The notes beneath the pieces are model-generated. The model was given only the letters and a program-made list of their open reading frames with translations. It did not search any database and had not been told where the DNA came from. Shown here piece by piece: positions 42,966 through 51,561 of a stretch of 64,000 bases of DNA (its first letter is position 1; each line of letters begins with the position of its first letter). This DNA comes from Mesobacillus campisalis (GTDB lineage: Bacteria; Bacillota; Bacilli; Bacillales; Cytobacillaceae). The position numbers were made by a program, and so were the translations under genes. The stretch lies in NCBI RefSeq assembly GCF_000986785.1, contig NZ_LAYY01000015.1:62001-126000 (forward strand). Direction: 5' to 3'.

Positions 42966-43787
42966 CTAATGAATCTGCTTTTCAAACAAAACATGCCGGT
43001 CGTTCATTTTTGTGATTCGCTGCAGCAGGATCAGATTGAAGGCCAGCACGGCTGCACTCAGTAAAAACATCACCAATGGTCCTACGATAAACAATCCGCC
43101 TGCCTGGCCGGCAATCATGGCGATAACCGGCAAAATGATTAGGCCGCCAATATTTTGGGCTTCCTGAAACGTCTTTACCCTTGCCGAGATGAAAATGTTC
43201 AGCAGCACGGTCAGCAGCGTGACCATCGGGGAAAGGCAAGTAATCAGCACGAGCCAATTGGCCGTCGGGAAAATCATCTCGCCAAACAGCTGGTACCCCA
43301 GAAGGTTGATGACAAATCCGCACAGGATAAAGGAAAGAACGGATACCAAAAACGAAGGGATGAACGAAGCAAGTGTTTTACTGATGAACAGCGTCCTTAC
43401 CGGGATTGGTGAAAACAACAGGCTTTCAAGTGTCCTGCGCTCCTTCTCCCCTACAAAACTGTTCGAAGCAACCACGCTTGCCGTAATAATGGGAACCAGT
43501 AGGAAAAAGGAAGGCAGCAGATAATTGACAAAGATATAGACCATTTGCTGTTCAGCGTTATCGAAAAGAATCCCATTTGTCTGGGACAAGAACGTCTCCA
43601 ACAGCTTTCCCATATCATTCCCCAGCGTTTTCTCCACGTCGAAAAATACAGCAGACCCAAGCAAAATTCCCGGAAGGAGCACAGAAAACAGCACAGGAAT
43701 GACAATTATGGTTGCCAGCAGGCTTTTTGTACGGAATATGTCCCTCAGGTCCTTCCTGATCATGGCCTTCACAATATTTGTATTCAT
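42966..43787 (-). CDS. ABC-2-type exporter permease
   Basis: A 273-residue permease with about six hydrophobic segments, an N-terminal RKDLRDIFRTKSLL stretch and the conserved EKERRTLESLLFSPIPVRTLFISK coupling helix. These features place it with the NatB/ABC-2 group of exporters. It overlaps the ATPase gene by four bases. The exported substrate is unknown; Na+ extrusion as in NatAB is one option. Confidence 0.88.
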   Translation of the reverse strand: MNTNIVKAMIRKDLRDIFRTKSLLATIIVIPVLFSVLLPGILLGSAVFFDVEKTLGNDMGKLLETFLSQTNGILFDNAEQQMVYIFVNYLLPSFFLLVPIITASVVASNSFVGEKERRTLESLLFSPIPVRTLFISKTLASFIPSFLVSVLSFILCGFVINLLGYQLFGEMIFPTANWLVLITCLSPMVTLLTVLLNIFISARVKTFQEAQNIGGLIILPVIAMIAGQAGGLFIVGPLVMFLLSAAVLAFNLILLQRITKMNDRHVLFEKQIH

Positions 43788-44692
43788 TTTCGGGCATTCT
43801 CCCTTACTTTGAAGTAGATGGATTCCAGGTCGTTGTTCACCATCTCCACCCCATAAACATTATGCTTCTTCAAAACCTCCCTAAGTAGTTCCGGCACCGC
43901 ATCCCGTGAAGGAATTTTGACAAGCAGGGACTCGTCTCCGGCACTTTCCCAAGAATAGCCCATAAATGATTTGCCAGCTGGAAGGAAATCGGTCGCAACC
44001 TTGACCGTGATCTCTTTAAAATATTTCCGCTCCAGTTCTTCTATGCTGCCTTGTTCCACAATCGTCCCGTTTTCCAAAAAGGCGAAGGAGTCACAAATAT
44101 TTTCGAGCTGGTGAAGGACATGCGAGCAAATCAGAATCGTCGTTCCTGTCTCCTGGTTATACTGCTTCAAGTAGGAAAGCACCATTTTGATTCCATCCGG
44201 GTCCAATCCATTGGTCGGTTCGTCGAGAAACAGAAGTTTAGGTTCATGCAGCAAGGCTTTAGCAAGCGAAAGCCGTTTTTTCATTCCCGTACTGTAGCTT
44301 CCGGCCAAAGCGCCTTCATGCTCTGTGAGCTCAAACAAATCCAGCAGCCTGCTGATGATTCCCATATCTTTTACACCATAAAGGACAGCGAAAAACTCCA
44401 GGTTCTCGCGGCCGCTCATCTGGTGGTACAACCCCGCGCTTTCGGTTACAATTCCTGAGTTTCCGCGGATTTCATCTCCATGGCTCAGCGGATTCATGTC
44501 CATGATGGAAACTACCCCGGAATCCGCCCTGATCACCCCGTTCATAATGCGGATAAAAGTCGTCTTCCCCGCTCCGTTCGGGCCAAGGAGCCCGACAATC
44601 TTCCCTTCTTCAACCTTAAAATCCACCTCTCTTAAAACCTGTTTGTTTCCATACCTTTTGGAAACAGCTTCCGCCCTGACCATATCCCCCAT
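43784..44692 (-). CDS. ABC-2-type exporter ATPase
   Basis: A 302-residue ATPase with Walker A GPNGAGKTT, Q-loop, signature YSTGMKKRLSLAKALL, Walker B LLFLDEPTNGLDPDG and H-loop SHVLHQLE. A C-terminal extension of about 80 residues is typical of NatA/CcmA-like exporters. AGGG lies 10 bases before the ATG at 44692; a second in-frame ATG at 44683 is possible. It is first in a two-gene operon with the permease. Confidence 0.9.
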   Translation of the reverse strand: MGDMVRAEAVSKRYGNKQVLREVDFKVEEGKIVGLLGPNGAGKTTFIRIMNGVIRADSGVVSIMDMNPLSHGDEIRGNSGIVTESAGLYHQMSGRENLEFFAVLYGVKDMGIISRLLDLFELTEHEGALAGSYSTGMKKRLSLAKALLHEPKLLFLDEPTNGLDPDGIKMVLSYLKQYNQETGTTILICSHVLHQLENICDSFAFLENGTIVEQGSIEELERKYFKEITVKVATDFLPAGKSFMGYSWESAGDESLLVKIPSRDAVPELLREVLKKHNVYGVEMVNNDLESIYFKVRENARK

Positions 44693-44726
44693 AAATTCCC
44701 AACCCTTTCAAGGATGTTTATATATA

Positions 44727-44767
44727 AAAAAACACCATGCCAATTCAACTATAAATGACAGGGTGTT
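44727..44767 (-). terminator. intrinsic terminator of the liv operon
   Basis: On the minus strand AACACC pairs with GGTGTT, followed by a run of seven T. The loop is long (about 25 bases). It lies 25 bases after the livF stop. Confidence 0.65.
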
Positions 44768-44791
44768 CTTTTTAAAGAATTATTTTTGTTT

Positions 44792-45502
44792 TTAACTTGA
44801 TTTACGTCCCAAATACGCCTCCATGATGCGCGGGTCATTAAGCAGGTCCTGGGCCTTGCCGTCCGCGACCATTTTCCCTGTTTCAAGCACATACCCGTAA
44901 TCGGAGATTTTCAGGGCCTGCCGGGCATTCTGTTCGACGAGAAGGACGGTCGTTCCGCTTTGGTTGATTTCTTTTATAATCTTGAAAATATCCGCGACAA
45001 TGAGCGGGGCAAGCCCCATGGAAGGTTCATCAAGGAGGAGGAGCTTCGGGCGGCTGAGGATCGCCCTTGCAATGGCAAGCATTTGCTGCTGTCCGCCGGA
45101 CAGTGTTCCGCCAAGCTGCTTTTCGCGTTCTTTTAAAATCGGGAACCGTTTGAGGACCATATCAAGGTCCTTTTCGATTTCATTGTCCTTGCGATGATAC
45201 GCGCCCATTTCCAGGTTCTCCATTACGGTCATGCCGGCAAGGATCTGCCTCCCCTCCGGCACGAGGGCAATGCCTTTGCGAAGAAGCTGGTCCGGTCTTA
45301 GTCCCGTAACATTCTCGCCCAGGAATTCCACCTTTCCCTGCTGCGGCTTCAGCAAACCGGAAATAGTTTTCATCGTTGTAGTCTTTCCGGCGCCATTTGC
45401 CCCAAGGATGGTGACGATGCTGCCTTCTTCCACTTCAAGGGCAATGTTTTTCAGCACCTGGATCTTTCCATAATAGGTGTGGATGCCACTCACTTTAAGC
45501 AT
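44792..45502 (-). CDS. livF: branched-chain amino-acid ABC importer ATPase LivF
   Basis: A 236-residue ATPase of the LivF type. Walker A is GANGAGKTT, the signature LSGGQQQMLAIARAI, Walker B LLLLDEPSMGLAPLI (the SMGLAP segment is typical of LivF), and the H-loop VEQN. I start at 45502 behind GGAGG; this overlaps the livG end by eight bases, whereas an extended start would overlap it more. Confidence 0.93.
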   Translation of the reverse strand: MLKVSGIHTYYGKIQVLKNIALEVEEGSIVTILGANGAGKTTTMKTISGLLKPQQGKVEFLGENVTGLRPDQLLRKGIALVPEGRQILAGMTVMENLEMGAYHRKDNEIEKDLDMVLKRFPILKEREKQLGGTLSGGQQQMLAIARAILSRPKLLLLDEPSMGLAPLIVADIFKIIKEINQSGTTVLLVEQNARQALKISDYGYVLETGKMVADGKAQDLLNDPRIMEAYLGRKSS

Positions 45503-46268
45503 GCAGTTCTTCCTCCTCCCTGCCGAGGTAGGCTTCAATCACATCATGGTTATTCTGGATTTCAGAAGGTGTGCCCTCCGCAATTTTCTTGCCGAAGTTC
45601 AGGACGGCAATCCGGTCGCAAAGCTTCATCACGAGCGGCATATCGTGTTCAATCAGCAAAACGGTCATTCCTTGCTTTTGAATTTTTTTGATCAACTGAA
45701 ATAAATCGCTCGTCTCTGTTTCGTTCATGCCGGCGGCCGGTTCATCCAGCAGGAGAAGCTGCGGGGAACTAGCCATCGCCCTGGCAATCTCGAGTCTTCG
45801 CTGCTGGCCATAGGCAAGGTTTTCAGCCGCGACATCCCCATAGTCACCAAGCCCGACAAAAGCCAGCAGTTCGCCGGCACGCTTGCGGATCCGGTCCTCT
45901 TCTGCACGCTGCGATTTCGTTCGGAATACACTTTTCAGCACGCCCGAATGGCTGCGGCAATGCTCCCCTACCATGACATTTTCCAGTGCAGTCATTTTCG
46001 GGAAAAGCCGGATGTTCTGGAAAGTTCGGCAAATTCCTTTCTCGGTAATCTGGTAAGGTTTACGGCCGCTGATGTTTTCTCCATTAAAAACAATGTCACC
46101 CGATGTGAGCGGGAACATCGAGGTAATCAGGTTGAACATCGTGGTCTTCCCGGCGCCATTGGGACCGATCAGCCCAAAGATTTCGCCTTTTTGAATGTGA
46201 AAGGACACGTCCGAAACAGCACTGAGACCGCCAAAATTTTTACATGCTTTTTTGATTTCCAGCACCAT
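45495..46268 (-). CDS. livG: branched-chain amino-acid ABC importer ATPase LivG
   Basis: A 257-residue ATPase of the LivG type, with Walker A GPNGAGKTT, signature LAYGQQRRLEIARAM, and Walker B LLLLDEPAAGMNETE (AAGMNxxE is typical of LivG). H-loop IEHDM. The ATG at 46268 has AGGAGG 7 bases upstream and lies within the end of livM (29-base overlap). Confidence 0.94.
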   Translation of the reverse strand: MVLEIKKACKNFGGLSAVSDVSFHIQKGEIFGLIGPNGAGKTTMFNLITSMFPLTSGDIVFNGENISGRKPYQITEKGICRTFQNIRLFPKMTALENVMVGEHCRSHSGVLKSVFRTKSQRAEEDRIRKRAGELLAFVGLGDYGDVAAENLAYGQQRRLEIARAMASSPQLLLLDEPAAGMNETETSDLFQLIKKIQKQGMTVLLIEHDMPLVMKLCDRIAVLNFGKKIAEGTPSEIQNNHDVIEAYLGREEEELHA

Positions 46269-47217
46269 ATTTCTGCCTCCTTTTCGCTGTCTTTGACTTC
46301 AGCAGTTCCAGAAGGTGCACATCGATTAATCCCTGCGGCCTTACTGCCATCATGATGATAATAATCAAGCCGTAGAGCATGTACCGGTATTCACTGATGA
46401 ACCGCAGTACTTCCGGCATCAGCGTGAGGAACAGGGATCCGAACACAGGCCCCCAAATCACTTCGCTGCCGCCAAAAACGGTAAAAACAAGGATTTCGAC
46501 GGCACGGTGGTAAGCAAAATCTGCAGGGCTGATGTAGGCGAGCACATGCGCGTACAAAGCCCCCGCAAAGCCGGCAATCACTGCGCCCTGGGCAAAAGCA
46601 AGAACCTTGTAGTACGTAATGTTGATTCCCATTGACTCTGCGGCTTTTTCATCCAGTTTAATTGCCGCAAATGCGCGTCCAACACGGGAGCTGTGCTGCC
46701 TCCTGAAAAACCAGATTATGAATGCTGTAATCACCAGGAGCAGGAAAAAGATCGTCAAAAAGATGAACTGATTGTTTTGCAGTCCCAGCGACTGCGGGTT
46801 AAACCCGAATTCCCTTAATGAAGCAAGAATCTCCCGGCCCATATGCGGAATTCCCGAGAGTCCGACCGAGCCCTTTGTTAGAGATTCCCAGTTTACAAAC
46901 AATACACGGATTACCTCTCCGAATCCGAGGGTGACAATCGCCAGATAGACCCCCTGAAGCCTGAGGGTAGGAATGCCAATAAGCACGCCCATTATCCCTG
47001 CCACCAGCGTTCCGGCAATAATGCCTAGGACAATGGGCAATTCAAAATGGATGGTGAGAAGGGCCGATGTATAGGCCCCCATTCCCATGAAGCCTGCGCT
47101 CGCCAGGGAAAGCTGCCCGGTGGACAGCGGGATATATACGCTAATGCCAAGGATGATATTGATAAGAACAAACGAAGCAACCTGCAAATAATATGGATTG
47201 ATTAGTTCTGCAAGCAT
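46240..47217 (-). CDS. livM: branched-chain amino-acid ABC importer permease LivM
   Basis: A 325-residue permease with eight or more hydrophobic helices. The conserved GIPTLRLQGVYLAIVTLGFGE and GFAGALYAHV blocks are typical of LivM. The basic C-terminal tail (KSKTAKRRQKYG) overlaps livG. It follows livH by 12 bases. Confidence 0.93.
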   Translation of the reverse strand: MLAELINPYYLQVASFVLINIILGISVYIPLSTGQLSLASAGFMGMGAYTSALLTIHFELPIVLGIIAGTLVAGIMGVLIGIPTLRLQGVYLAIVTLGFGEVIRVLFVNWESLTKGSVGLSGIPHMGREILASLREFGFNPQSLGLQNNQFIFLTIFFLLLVITAFIIWFFRRQHSSRVGRAFAAIKLDEKAAESMGINITYYKVLAFAQGAVIAGFAGALYAHVLAYISPADFAYHRAVEILVFTVFGGSEVIWGPVFGSLFLTLMPEVLRFISEYRYMLYGLIIIIMMAVRPQGLIDVHLLELLKSKTAKRRQKYGAGNQKSM

Positions 47218-47229
47218 CGGTCCACCTTC

Positions 47230-48111
47230 TTACGCTGATATTTTTTGGCCGAATAACCCTTGCGGCCGGATGAGAAGAATGATGATGATCGCCAAAAAGG
47301 CAATCGCATCACGGTAGCCTGAATCACCGTATACCACGATGAAGGTTTCCGCAAGCCCCAGGATCAGGCCTCCTGCCATCGCTCCCTTGACATTCCCCAT
47401 GCCTCCAAGGATGATGATCGCCAGCCCTTTGAGCCCCATCGACAATCCCATTTGCGGTGTCACCGAGTTAAAAGCCATCCCGACCAGGATTCCGGCAATC
47501 CCGCCCATGGCCGAAGCGATGATGACGGTCATCGTTATGATTCTCTTAGTGTCGACACCCAGCAGGCTTGCTGTTTCCAGGTTTTCGGCTGTGGCACGCA
47601 ATGCTTTGCCAGCCTTTGTTTTGCCGAGCCAGAACGAAAGCGCCATCATAAGGATGACGGAGATGACAAAAATGACAAGCTGGACCAAATAGATGGTCAC
47701 AGAACCGATTTCAAACGAAATTTGCGCAAAAGAAGCACGGAATGGATGATTGCCGGCACCAAATAAATGATGCGATAAGTTCTCTAATAAAATCGAAACG
47801 CCAATCGTGCTGATCAGCGGGGCAAGATGGGATACTCCCTGTTTGTTCCTGAGCGGCCGAAGGGCAAACTTTTCAAGCAGAAAGCCCATCATGGCCGTAA
47901 TGACAATCGCCGACATAAAGGCCACCCATAAAGGAGCCTGCAAGGACGTGGTCAGGATGACACCAATAAAAGCACCAAACATAAAAATTTCGCCGTGGGC
48001 CATATTGATAATCCCAAGGACCCCGAATACGAGGGTAAACCCGAGAGCCACTATCGCATAGATGCTTCCGAGCGTTAAACCGTTTATCAACTGTTCAATC
48101 AACAAGGCCAT
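47230..48111 (-). CDS. livH: branched-chain amino-acid ABC importer permease LivH
   Basis: A 293-residue permease. It begins LIEQLINGLTLGSIYAIVALGFTLVFGVLGIINMAHG, the LivH hallmark, and carries GMGNVKGAMAGGLILGLAE near the C-terminus. AAGGTG is close to the ATG, and TTG codons just inside are possible alternative starts. A hairpin separates it from livJ, so membrane subunits may be made at a lower level than the binding protein. Confidence 0.93.
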   Translation of the reverse strand: MALLIEQLINGLTLGSIYAIVALGFTLVFGVLGIINMAHGEIFMFGAFIGVILTTSLQAPLWVAFMSAIVITAMMGFLLEKFALRPLRNKQGVSHLAPLISTIGVSILLENLSHHLFGAGNHPFRASFAQISFEIGSVTIYLVQLVIFVISVILMMALSFWLGKTKAGKALRATAENLETASLLGVDTKRIITMTVIIASAMGGIAGILVGMAFNSVTPQMGLSMGLKGLAIIILGGMGNVKGAMAGGLILGLAETFIVVYGDSGYRDAIAFLAIIIILLIRPQGLFGQKISA

Positions 48112-48198
48112 TCACCTTCTAAAAATGAATTTGTATAAAATTGCAGGAACCATATGGATATTCAAAGCTGACAGTCCTTCATAAAAAAGCTTTTACAG

Positions 48199-48238
48199 AA
48201 AAGAACGGGCATTCCCTGTTTAGGCGGCAGCCCGTTCT
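48199..48238 (-). terminator. hairpin between livJ and livH, partial terminator
   Basis: On the minus strand AGAACGGGC pairs with GCCCGTTCT, followed by TTTTCTG. It lies about 40 bases after the livJ stop. As livH-livF are read in the same direction, read-through must occur, which would give more binding protein than channel. Confidence 0.75.
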
Positions 48239-48277
48239 GATCATTCGCGGCCAGGGTTATGGCCGTATTTATATCAA

Positions 48278-49441
48278 TTAATTAAATTCCTTGAACTGTC
48301 CATCTTCAATGATGAGCACGGTTGGGTCCATGACTACGTCCCCTTCATCATCAAAGGAGAAATTGCCAAGAATGCCGTTGAAATCCTTGACCTGTGCCAG
48401 CGCGTCCCTGAATGCATCACGGTCTGCTTCCCCAGCGTTTTTCAAGGCTTCCGCATATATATACAGAGCATCATAAGCCTGGGCAGCAAACTGGTCTGGC
48501 TTCTTGCCGTACTCTTCTTCAAATTTGCTTACAAATTCCTTTACCTTTGAATCGTCTTTTTCCCCATACCATGGTGTTGCCACAATCAACCCATTAGCCG
48601 CATCACCCGCAATTTTAATGACCTCAGGGGAGTTGAAGCCATTTCCGCCTACAAACGGGACATCAATTCCCATTTTTCTTGCCTGGTCCATGATTACAGC
48701 GCCTTCATTATAAAGGGCTGAAGCTAGGATCAAATCCGGATTCATTCCTTTTATTTTCGTTAACTGTGCATTGTAATCGGATTGTCCTTTTTGGAAAGTT
48801 TCAATTGTTAGGATTTCAAGGTCCATGTCTTCCGCCGCTTTTTTCATTGTGTCGAAGCCGGACTTTGTAAACACATCATCATTTCCATACAGGATGGCAA
48901 CCTTTTTGGCGCCGTACTTCTCAATTGCTTTTGTCATTGAAGCGGGAATCGCCAATGCTTCAGGAATGGAGTTGCGGAAAACATACTCTCCCAGCTGGGG
49001 GATCCCTTCCGCGGTCGTGGATGTTCCCATAATCGGCACGCCATTCAGGTCGGCTTCAGGGCCTACGACATTCATTTCGGTGCTGAGAGTCGGTCCAATA
49101 ATCGCCGTCACATTTTCCGAGTTCATCAGCTTTTGGGCGGCAGTCAGTGCCTGGTCCTGCTTGCCGGCAGAGTCTTCAATCAATAGATTGATTTCGACAT
49201 CGCCCTTGGCATTGATTTCTTTCTGTGCCAGCTTGAGTCCGCTTGTAATCGCTTCCCCATAGGCAGCACCCGGACCCGAAATATAGGAAATGACTCCAAT
49301 ATCAGCGGTTATCACACCGCCCCCGGCAGCTTGTCCCTCTTTTTCCCCTGTTGCCTGTTCTCCGCCCCCGCCGCATGCTGCCAAAACCAGCAGGCTCGAC
49401 AGAACAGAAAACTGGGCAACCTTTTTTAAGCTCACTTTCAT
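48278..49441 (-). CDS. livJ: branched-chain amino-acid-type solute-binding lipoprotein LivJ
   Basis: A 387-residue type-1 periplasmic-fold binding protein (Peripla_BP_6). The signal peptide ends at the lipobox LAACGGGG. Conserved blocks are GVISYISGPGAAYGEAITSGLKLAQKEIN and AIIGPTLSTEMN with VPIMGTSTTAEG. I start at 49441, 7 bases after GGGGG; ATG 49447 is also possible. The exact ligand may be leucine-like amino acids, but members also bind amides or aromatic acids. Confidence 0.92.
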   Translation of the reverse strand: MKVSLKKVAQFSVLSSLLVLAACGGGGEQATGEKEGQAAGGGVITADIGVISYISGPGAAYGEAITSGLKLAQKEINAKGDVEINLLIEDSAGKQDQALTAAQKLMNSENVTAIIGPTLSTEMNVVGPEADLNGVPIMGTSTTAEGIPQLGEYVFRNSIPEALAIPASMTKAIEKYGAKKVAILYGNDDVFTKSGFDTMKKAAEDMDLEILTIETFQKGQSDYNAQLTKIKGMNPDLILASALYNEGAVIMDQARKMGIDVPFVGGNGFNSPEVIKIAGDAANGLIVATPWYGEKDDSKVKEFVSKFEEEYGKKPDQFAAQAYDALYIYAEALKNAGEADRDAFRDALAQVKDFNGILGNFSFDDEGDVVMDPTVLIIEDGQFKEFN

Positions 49442-49490
49442 CTTCATTCCCCCACTTTTTAAATATCTCAATTTTCAAAACTATATAACT

Positions 49491-49518
49491 ATTATATATA
49501 AAAGCAAGATAAAGTAAA
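49491..49518 (-). promoter_or_regulatory. probable sigma-A promoter of the liv operon
   Basis: On the minus strand TTTACT (49513-49518) and a perfect TATAAT (49491-49496) are 16 bases apart. It is about 50 bases upstream of the livJ start. A CodY-like box lies 17 bases further upstream. Confidence 0.5.
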
Positions 49519-49534
49519 TATGCTGATAAAAATA

Positions 49535-49549
49535 TATTTTCTGAAAATA
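49535..49549. promoter_or_regulatory. CodY-like box upstream of livJ
   Basis: TATTTTCTGAAAATA is a palindrome that differs from the CodY consensus AATTTTCWGAAAATT only at its two end positions. CodY commonly represses branched-chain amino-acid uptake when those amino acids are plentiful, so the target gene fits. Confidence 0.6.
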
Positions 49550-49688
49550 TTATTCAATGAAAACAATAACCTTACTGCGGTCTAACCCGGTAATCTTAAC
49601 GCTAGACATTAGCTAACGATGCATAACTTGTTGGGGAAAAAGCCAAAATACTTGAGGGTTATTTTTTAAAGAAAAGAGGGAGTTTCTT

Positions 49689-49979
49689 ATGAAGGAAGTT
49701 TTACAGCAAGTAAAAGAAGAACTTGAACGAGCGTATAACGAGCCGGAATCCCACAGCCTTGAACAAAGCATCAAAAAACTGCAGTCCGCTTTGGAGCAGA
49801 ACGGTGACAGGGGTACGATGATTGAAAATGCGATTACTTCGATCATCCAGGCACAGCATGCCATGCAGCAGCTGCGAAATGCCGGGGATGTTTCTTCTGC
49901 CGCCGCGTTTGGCGAAGCCCATAATGCGCTTGACCAGGCAATCAAGTCATACAGCCATGTGGACAATGACCCGGTATAA
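49689..49979 (+). CDS. small helical protein of unknown function
   Basis: A 96-residue acidic protein with a heptad-like N-terminal half (KEVLQQVKEELERAYNEPESHSLEQSIKKLQSAL region) suggesting helices or a coiled coil. GAGGG lies 8 bases upstream of the ATG and a strong terminator follows, so it is a real single-gene unit. No family recognised. The C-terminal half has an alanine-rich segment (AAAFGEAHNALDQAI) similar in feel to small spore or stress proteins, but no assignment is made. Confidence 0.7.
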   Translation: MKEVLQQVKEELERAYNEPESHSLEQSIKKLQSALEQNGDRGTMIENAITSIIQAQHAMQQLRNAGDVSSAAAFGEAHNALDQAIKSYSHVDNDPV

Positions 49980-49986
49980 GAAAACA

Positions 49987-50020
49987 ATAGCCGCAGGGAG
50001 GCTCTCCTCCCTGCGGCTAT
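49987..50020. terminator. intrinsic terminator
   Basis: ATAGCCGCAGGGAG pairs with CTCCCTGCGGCTAT around a 6-base loop, followed by CTTTTTAT on the plus strand. Confidence 0.9.
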
Positions 50021-50034
50021 CTTTTTATCTTCTT

Positions 50035-50181
50035 TTAACTTCTCCGGTTTTCCTGGTCTTTTAATCGGTTTTGCTGGTCAGGAAGCCTGCCCTGGTTTTT
50101 AAACTCTTCTTCCTGCTTCTGGTTAGCCAAGTGGTTTCTTTCCACGTCTTTAAGCTGGTCCTGATTTTGCTTATTGTTCAT
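50035..50181 (-). CDS. 48-aa hydrophilic Asn/Gln-rich small protein
   Basis: A 48-residue peptide starting MNNKQNQDQLKDVERN and ending DQENRRS; over half its residues are Asn, Gln, Asp, Glu, Lys or Arg and it has almost no hydrophobic core. AGGAGG stands 6 bases before the ATG at 50181, which decides the start over an earlier frame opening at 50241. The composition resembles minor small spore proteins, but no family motif is visible. It is convergent with the 96-residue gene. Confidence 0.65.
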   Translation of the reverse strand: MNNKQNQDQLKDVERNHLANQKQEEEFKNQGRLPDQQNRLKDQENRRS

Positions 50182-50267
50182 GAAAATCCTCCTAACCTTT
50201 ATGATACTAACCATATTCCCTAATTTATAGTAAAAAAACAACTGGCTTCCGGCCTTTTCTGCCGGGT

Positions 50268-50630
50268 TTATTTATACATGATATCGTCTTTCAGCGTGGC
50301 CACTTTCGTCAAGGCAGCATCAATATCCCTTTCGCTGACCCCATAGTGGGCGAGGGCGTCATGCAGGTGCTTGACAATGGCCTCAAAATGCTCCGGCTGA
50401 ATATTCATTCCCTCATGTGCCTTGGCCATGGACTGGCCGGAATACTGGTTTGGGCCTCCCAAGGCGAATGAGATAAACTTGGTTTGATGGCGACGCTGCT
50501 TGTCCATGTCTGTATGTTCAAAATAATGGTTTACGGACTCGTCCTTCAAAACCAGTTCATTGTAAAAATAATAGACCACCTTTGCGATGGCCTCTTCTCC
50601 GCCCAGCTTTTCATATAGGGATTGTTCCAT
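50268..50630 (-). CDS. group I truncated haemoglobin
   Basis: A 120-residue 2-on-2 globin. Hallmarks are LYEKLGGEEAIAKVVYYFYNELV at the N-terminus, the Phe-Ala-Leu-Gly-Gly-Pro loop (FALGGP), and the proximal His in KAHEGMNI with EHFEAIVKHLHDAL. Such globins bind O2 or NO. AAGGAG lies 9 bases before the ATG at 50630. Whether it links to the nitrite assimilation genes at the far end of the window is open. Confidence 0.9.
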   Translation of the reverse strand: MEQSLYEKLGGEEAIAKVVYYFYNELVLKDESVNHYFEHTDMDKQRRHQTKFISFALGGPNQYSGQSMAKAHEGMNIQPEHFEAIVKHLHDALAHYGVSERDIDAALTKVATLKDDIMYK

Positions 50631-50714
50631 CTTGCAGCACTCCTTTGCTTTTTGGTTTATTTTCCACATTTACACCCTTTTCATGCCTATTCTTCTAAAT
50701 ATGCCCAAGGATTA

Positions 50715-50999
50715 TTACCTTCGCTTGCGTTCCTTTGATTTTTTGATTCTCATGATCTTCGATGATGGCTGTTTGCGAATCCATTTCACAAACCTGGCGA
50801 GCTTTTCATCACGCCTTAATTCCTCCAGTGTCGAAAGCCTGGCAGCCAATTCCTGATTAGAGTACAAGGCGTGTATATGTTTATGGCATGGAATGCATAG
50901 ATTGGCCGTATCACCAAATGTTCCCCCCATTTCCTTTGGCAGCAAATGATGTACGGTCGTCTTCACCTCGCTCCGCCCGCACAATTCGCAATGGTTCAT
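50715..50999 (-). CDS. yisB: HNH-motif protein, YisB-like
   Basis: A 94-residue protein with an HNH-type zinc/nuclease motif: CELCGR, VHHLLPKEMGG, then NLCIPCHKHIHALY. Two CxxC/H pairs bind zinc and the His-Asn-His triad could coordinate the catalytic metal. Length and arrangement resemble B. subtilis YisB. The C-terminus is very basic (IKKSKERKRR), fitting nucleic-acid binding. Its role is unknown; it stands alone. Confidence 0.8.
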   Translation of the reverse strand: MNHCELCGRSEVKTTVHHLLPKEMGGTFGDTANLCIPCHKHIHALYSNQELAARLSTLEELRRDEKLARFVKWIRKQPSSKIMRIKKSKERKRR

Positions 51000-51131
51000 T
51001 AACTCCCTCCTTTTCCAAAGGGCCTCTTGCTGTTACCTTAGCATAAAAAGTTCCAGTATTCCTATCTTGCCCCAAAAAGGTTTATCCTGACTGTTTCAGG
51101 ATATACCTAATTAAAAAAGGAGGCTTATCAT

Positions 51132-51497
51132 ATGGAACATGCTAAAGCACTGGCAATAAAAGGAGTCATGACCCTTGTCATCTTGTATCTTGTTCTTGGA
51201 GTGGGCTATAGTGCCGGATTTGGAGATGTCCTCATCTTAACCCTTTTACTTGGAATTATTTCCTATGTGGCAGGAGATTTGCTTGTCCTTCCTAAAATGG
51301 GCAATGTTGTTGCGACCATCGCCGACTTTGGCCTCGCCCTGTTATTGATTTGGGGAGTAGGAGCCATGCTGATGAACCAGAACGAATCACTTGGCATGGG
51401 TGCATTCTTTGCGGCCCTGCTTATTGCGCTTGGAGAATGGATGTTCCATAGCTATATGACGAAAAACATCCTGCATGACTCGAGTGCGGAGATCTAA
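51132..51497 (+). CDS. DUF2512 family membrane protein, YndM-like
   Basis: A 121-residue protein with four hydrophobic helices. The segment ISYVAGDLLVLPKMGNVVATIADFGLALLLIW matches the DUF2512/YndM pattern of GDL.ILP..GN..A...D. Found in Bacillaceae and of unknown function. AAGGAGG is upstream and a bidirectional terminator downstream. Confidence 0.82.
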   Translation: MEHAKALAIKGVMTLVILYLVLGVGYSAGFGDVLILTLLLGIISYVAGDLLVLPKMGNVVATIADFGLALLLIWGVGAMLMNQNESLGMGAFFAALLIALGEWMFHSYMTKNILHDSSAEI

Positions 51498-51502
51498 CAC
51501 AA

Positions 51503-51532
51503 AAGAAGATGGCAAAATAGCGCCATCTTCTT
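51503..51532. terminator. bidirectional intrinsic terminator
   Basis: AAGAAGATGGC and GCCATCTTCTT form an 11-bp stem with an 8-base loop and T-rich flanks. It ends the DUF2512 gene and possibly the convergent kinase gene. Confidence 0.85.
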
Positions 51533-51561
51533 GTTTTATTTTACAGGTTTACATAATAAAA

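Noticed and set aside
42966-44692. Naming the ABC-2 exporter natBA
   Set aside because: The domain types fit, but the permease is shorter than NatB as I recall it and no sodium-specific feature is visible.
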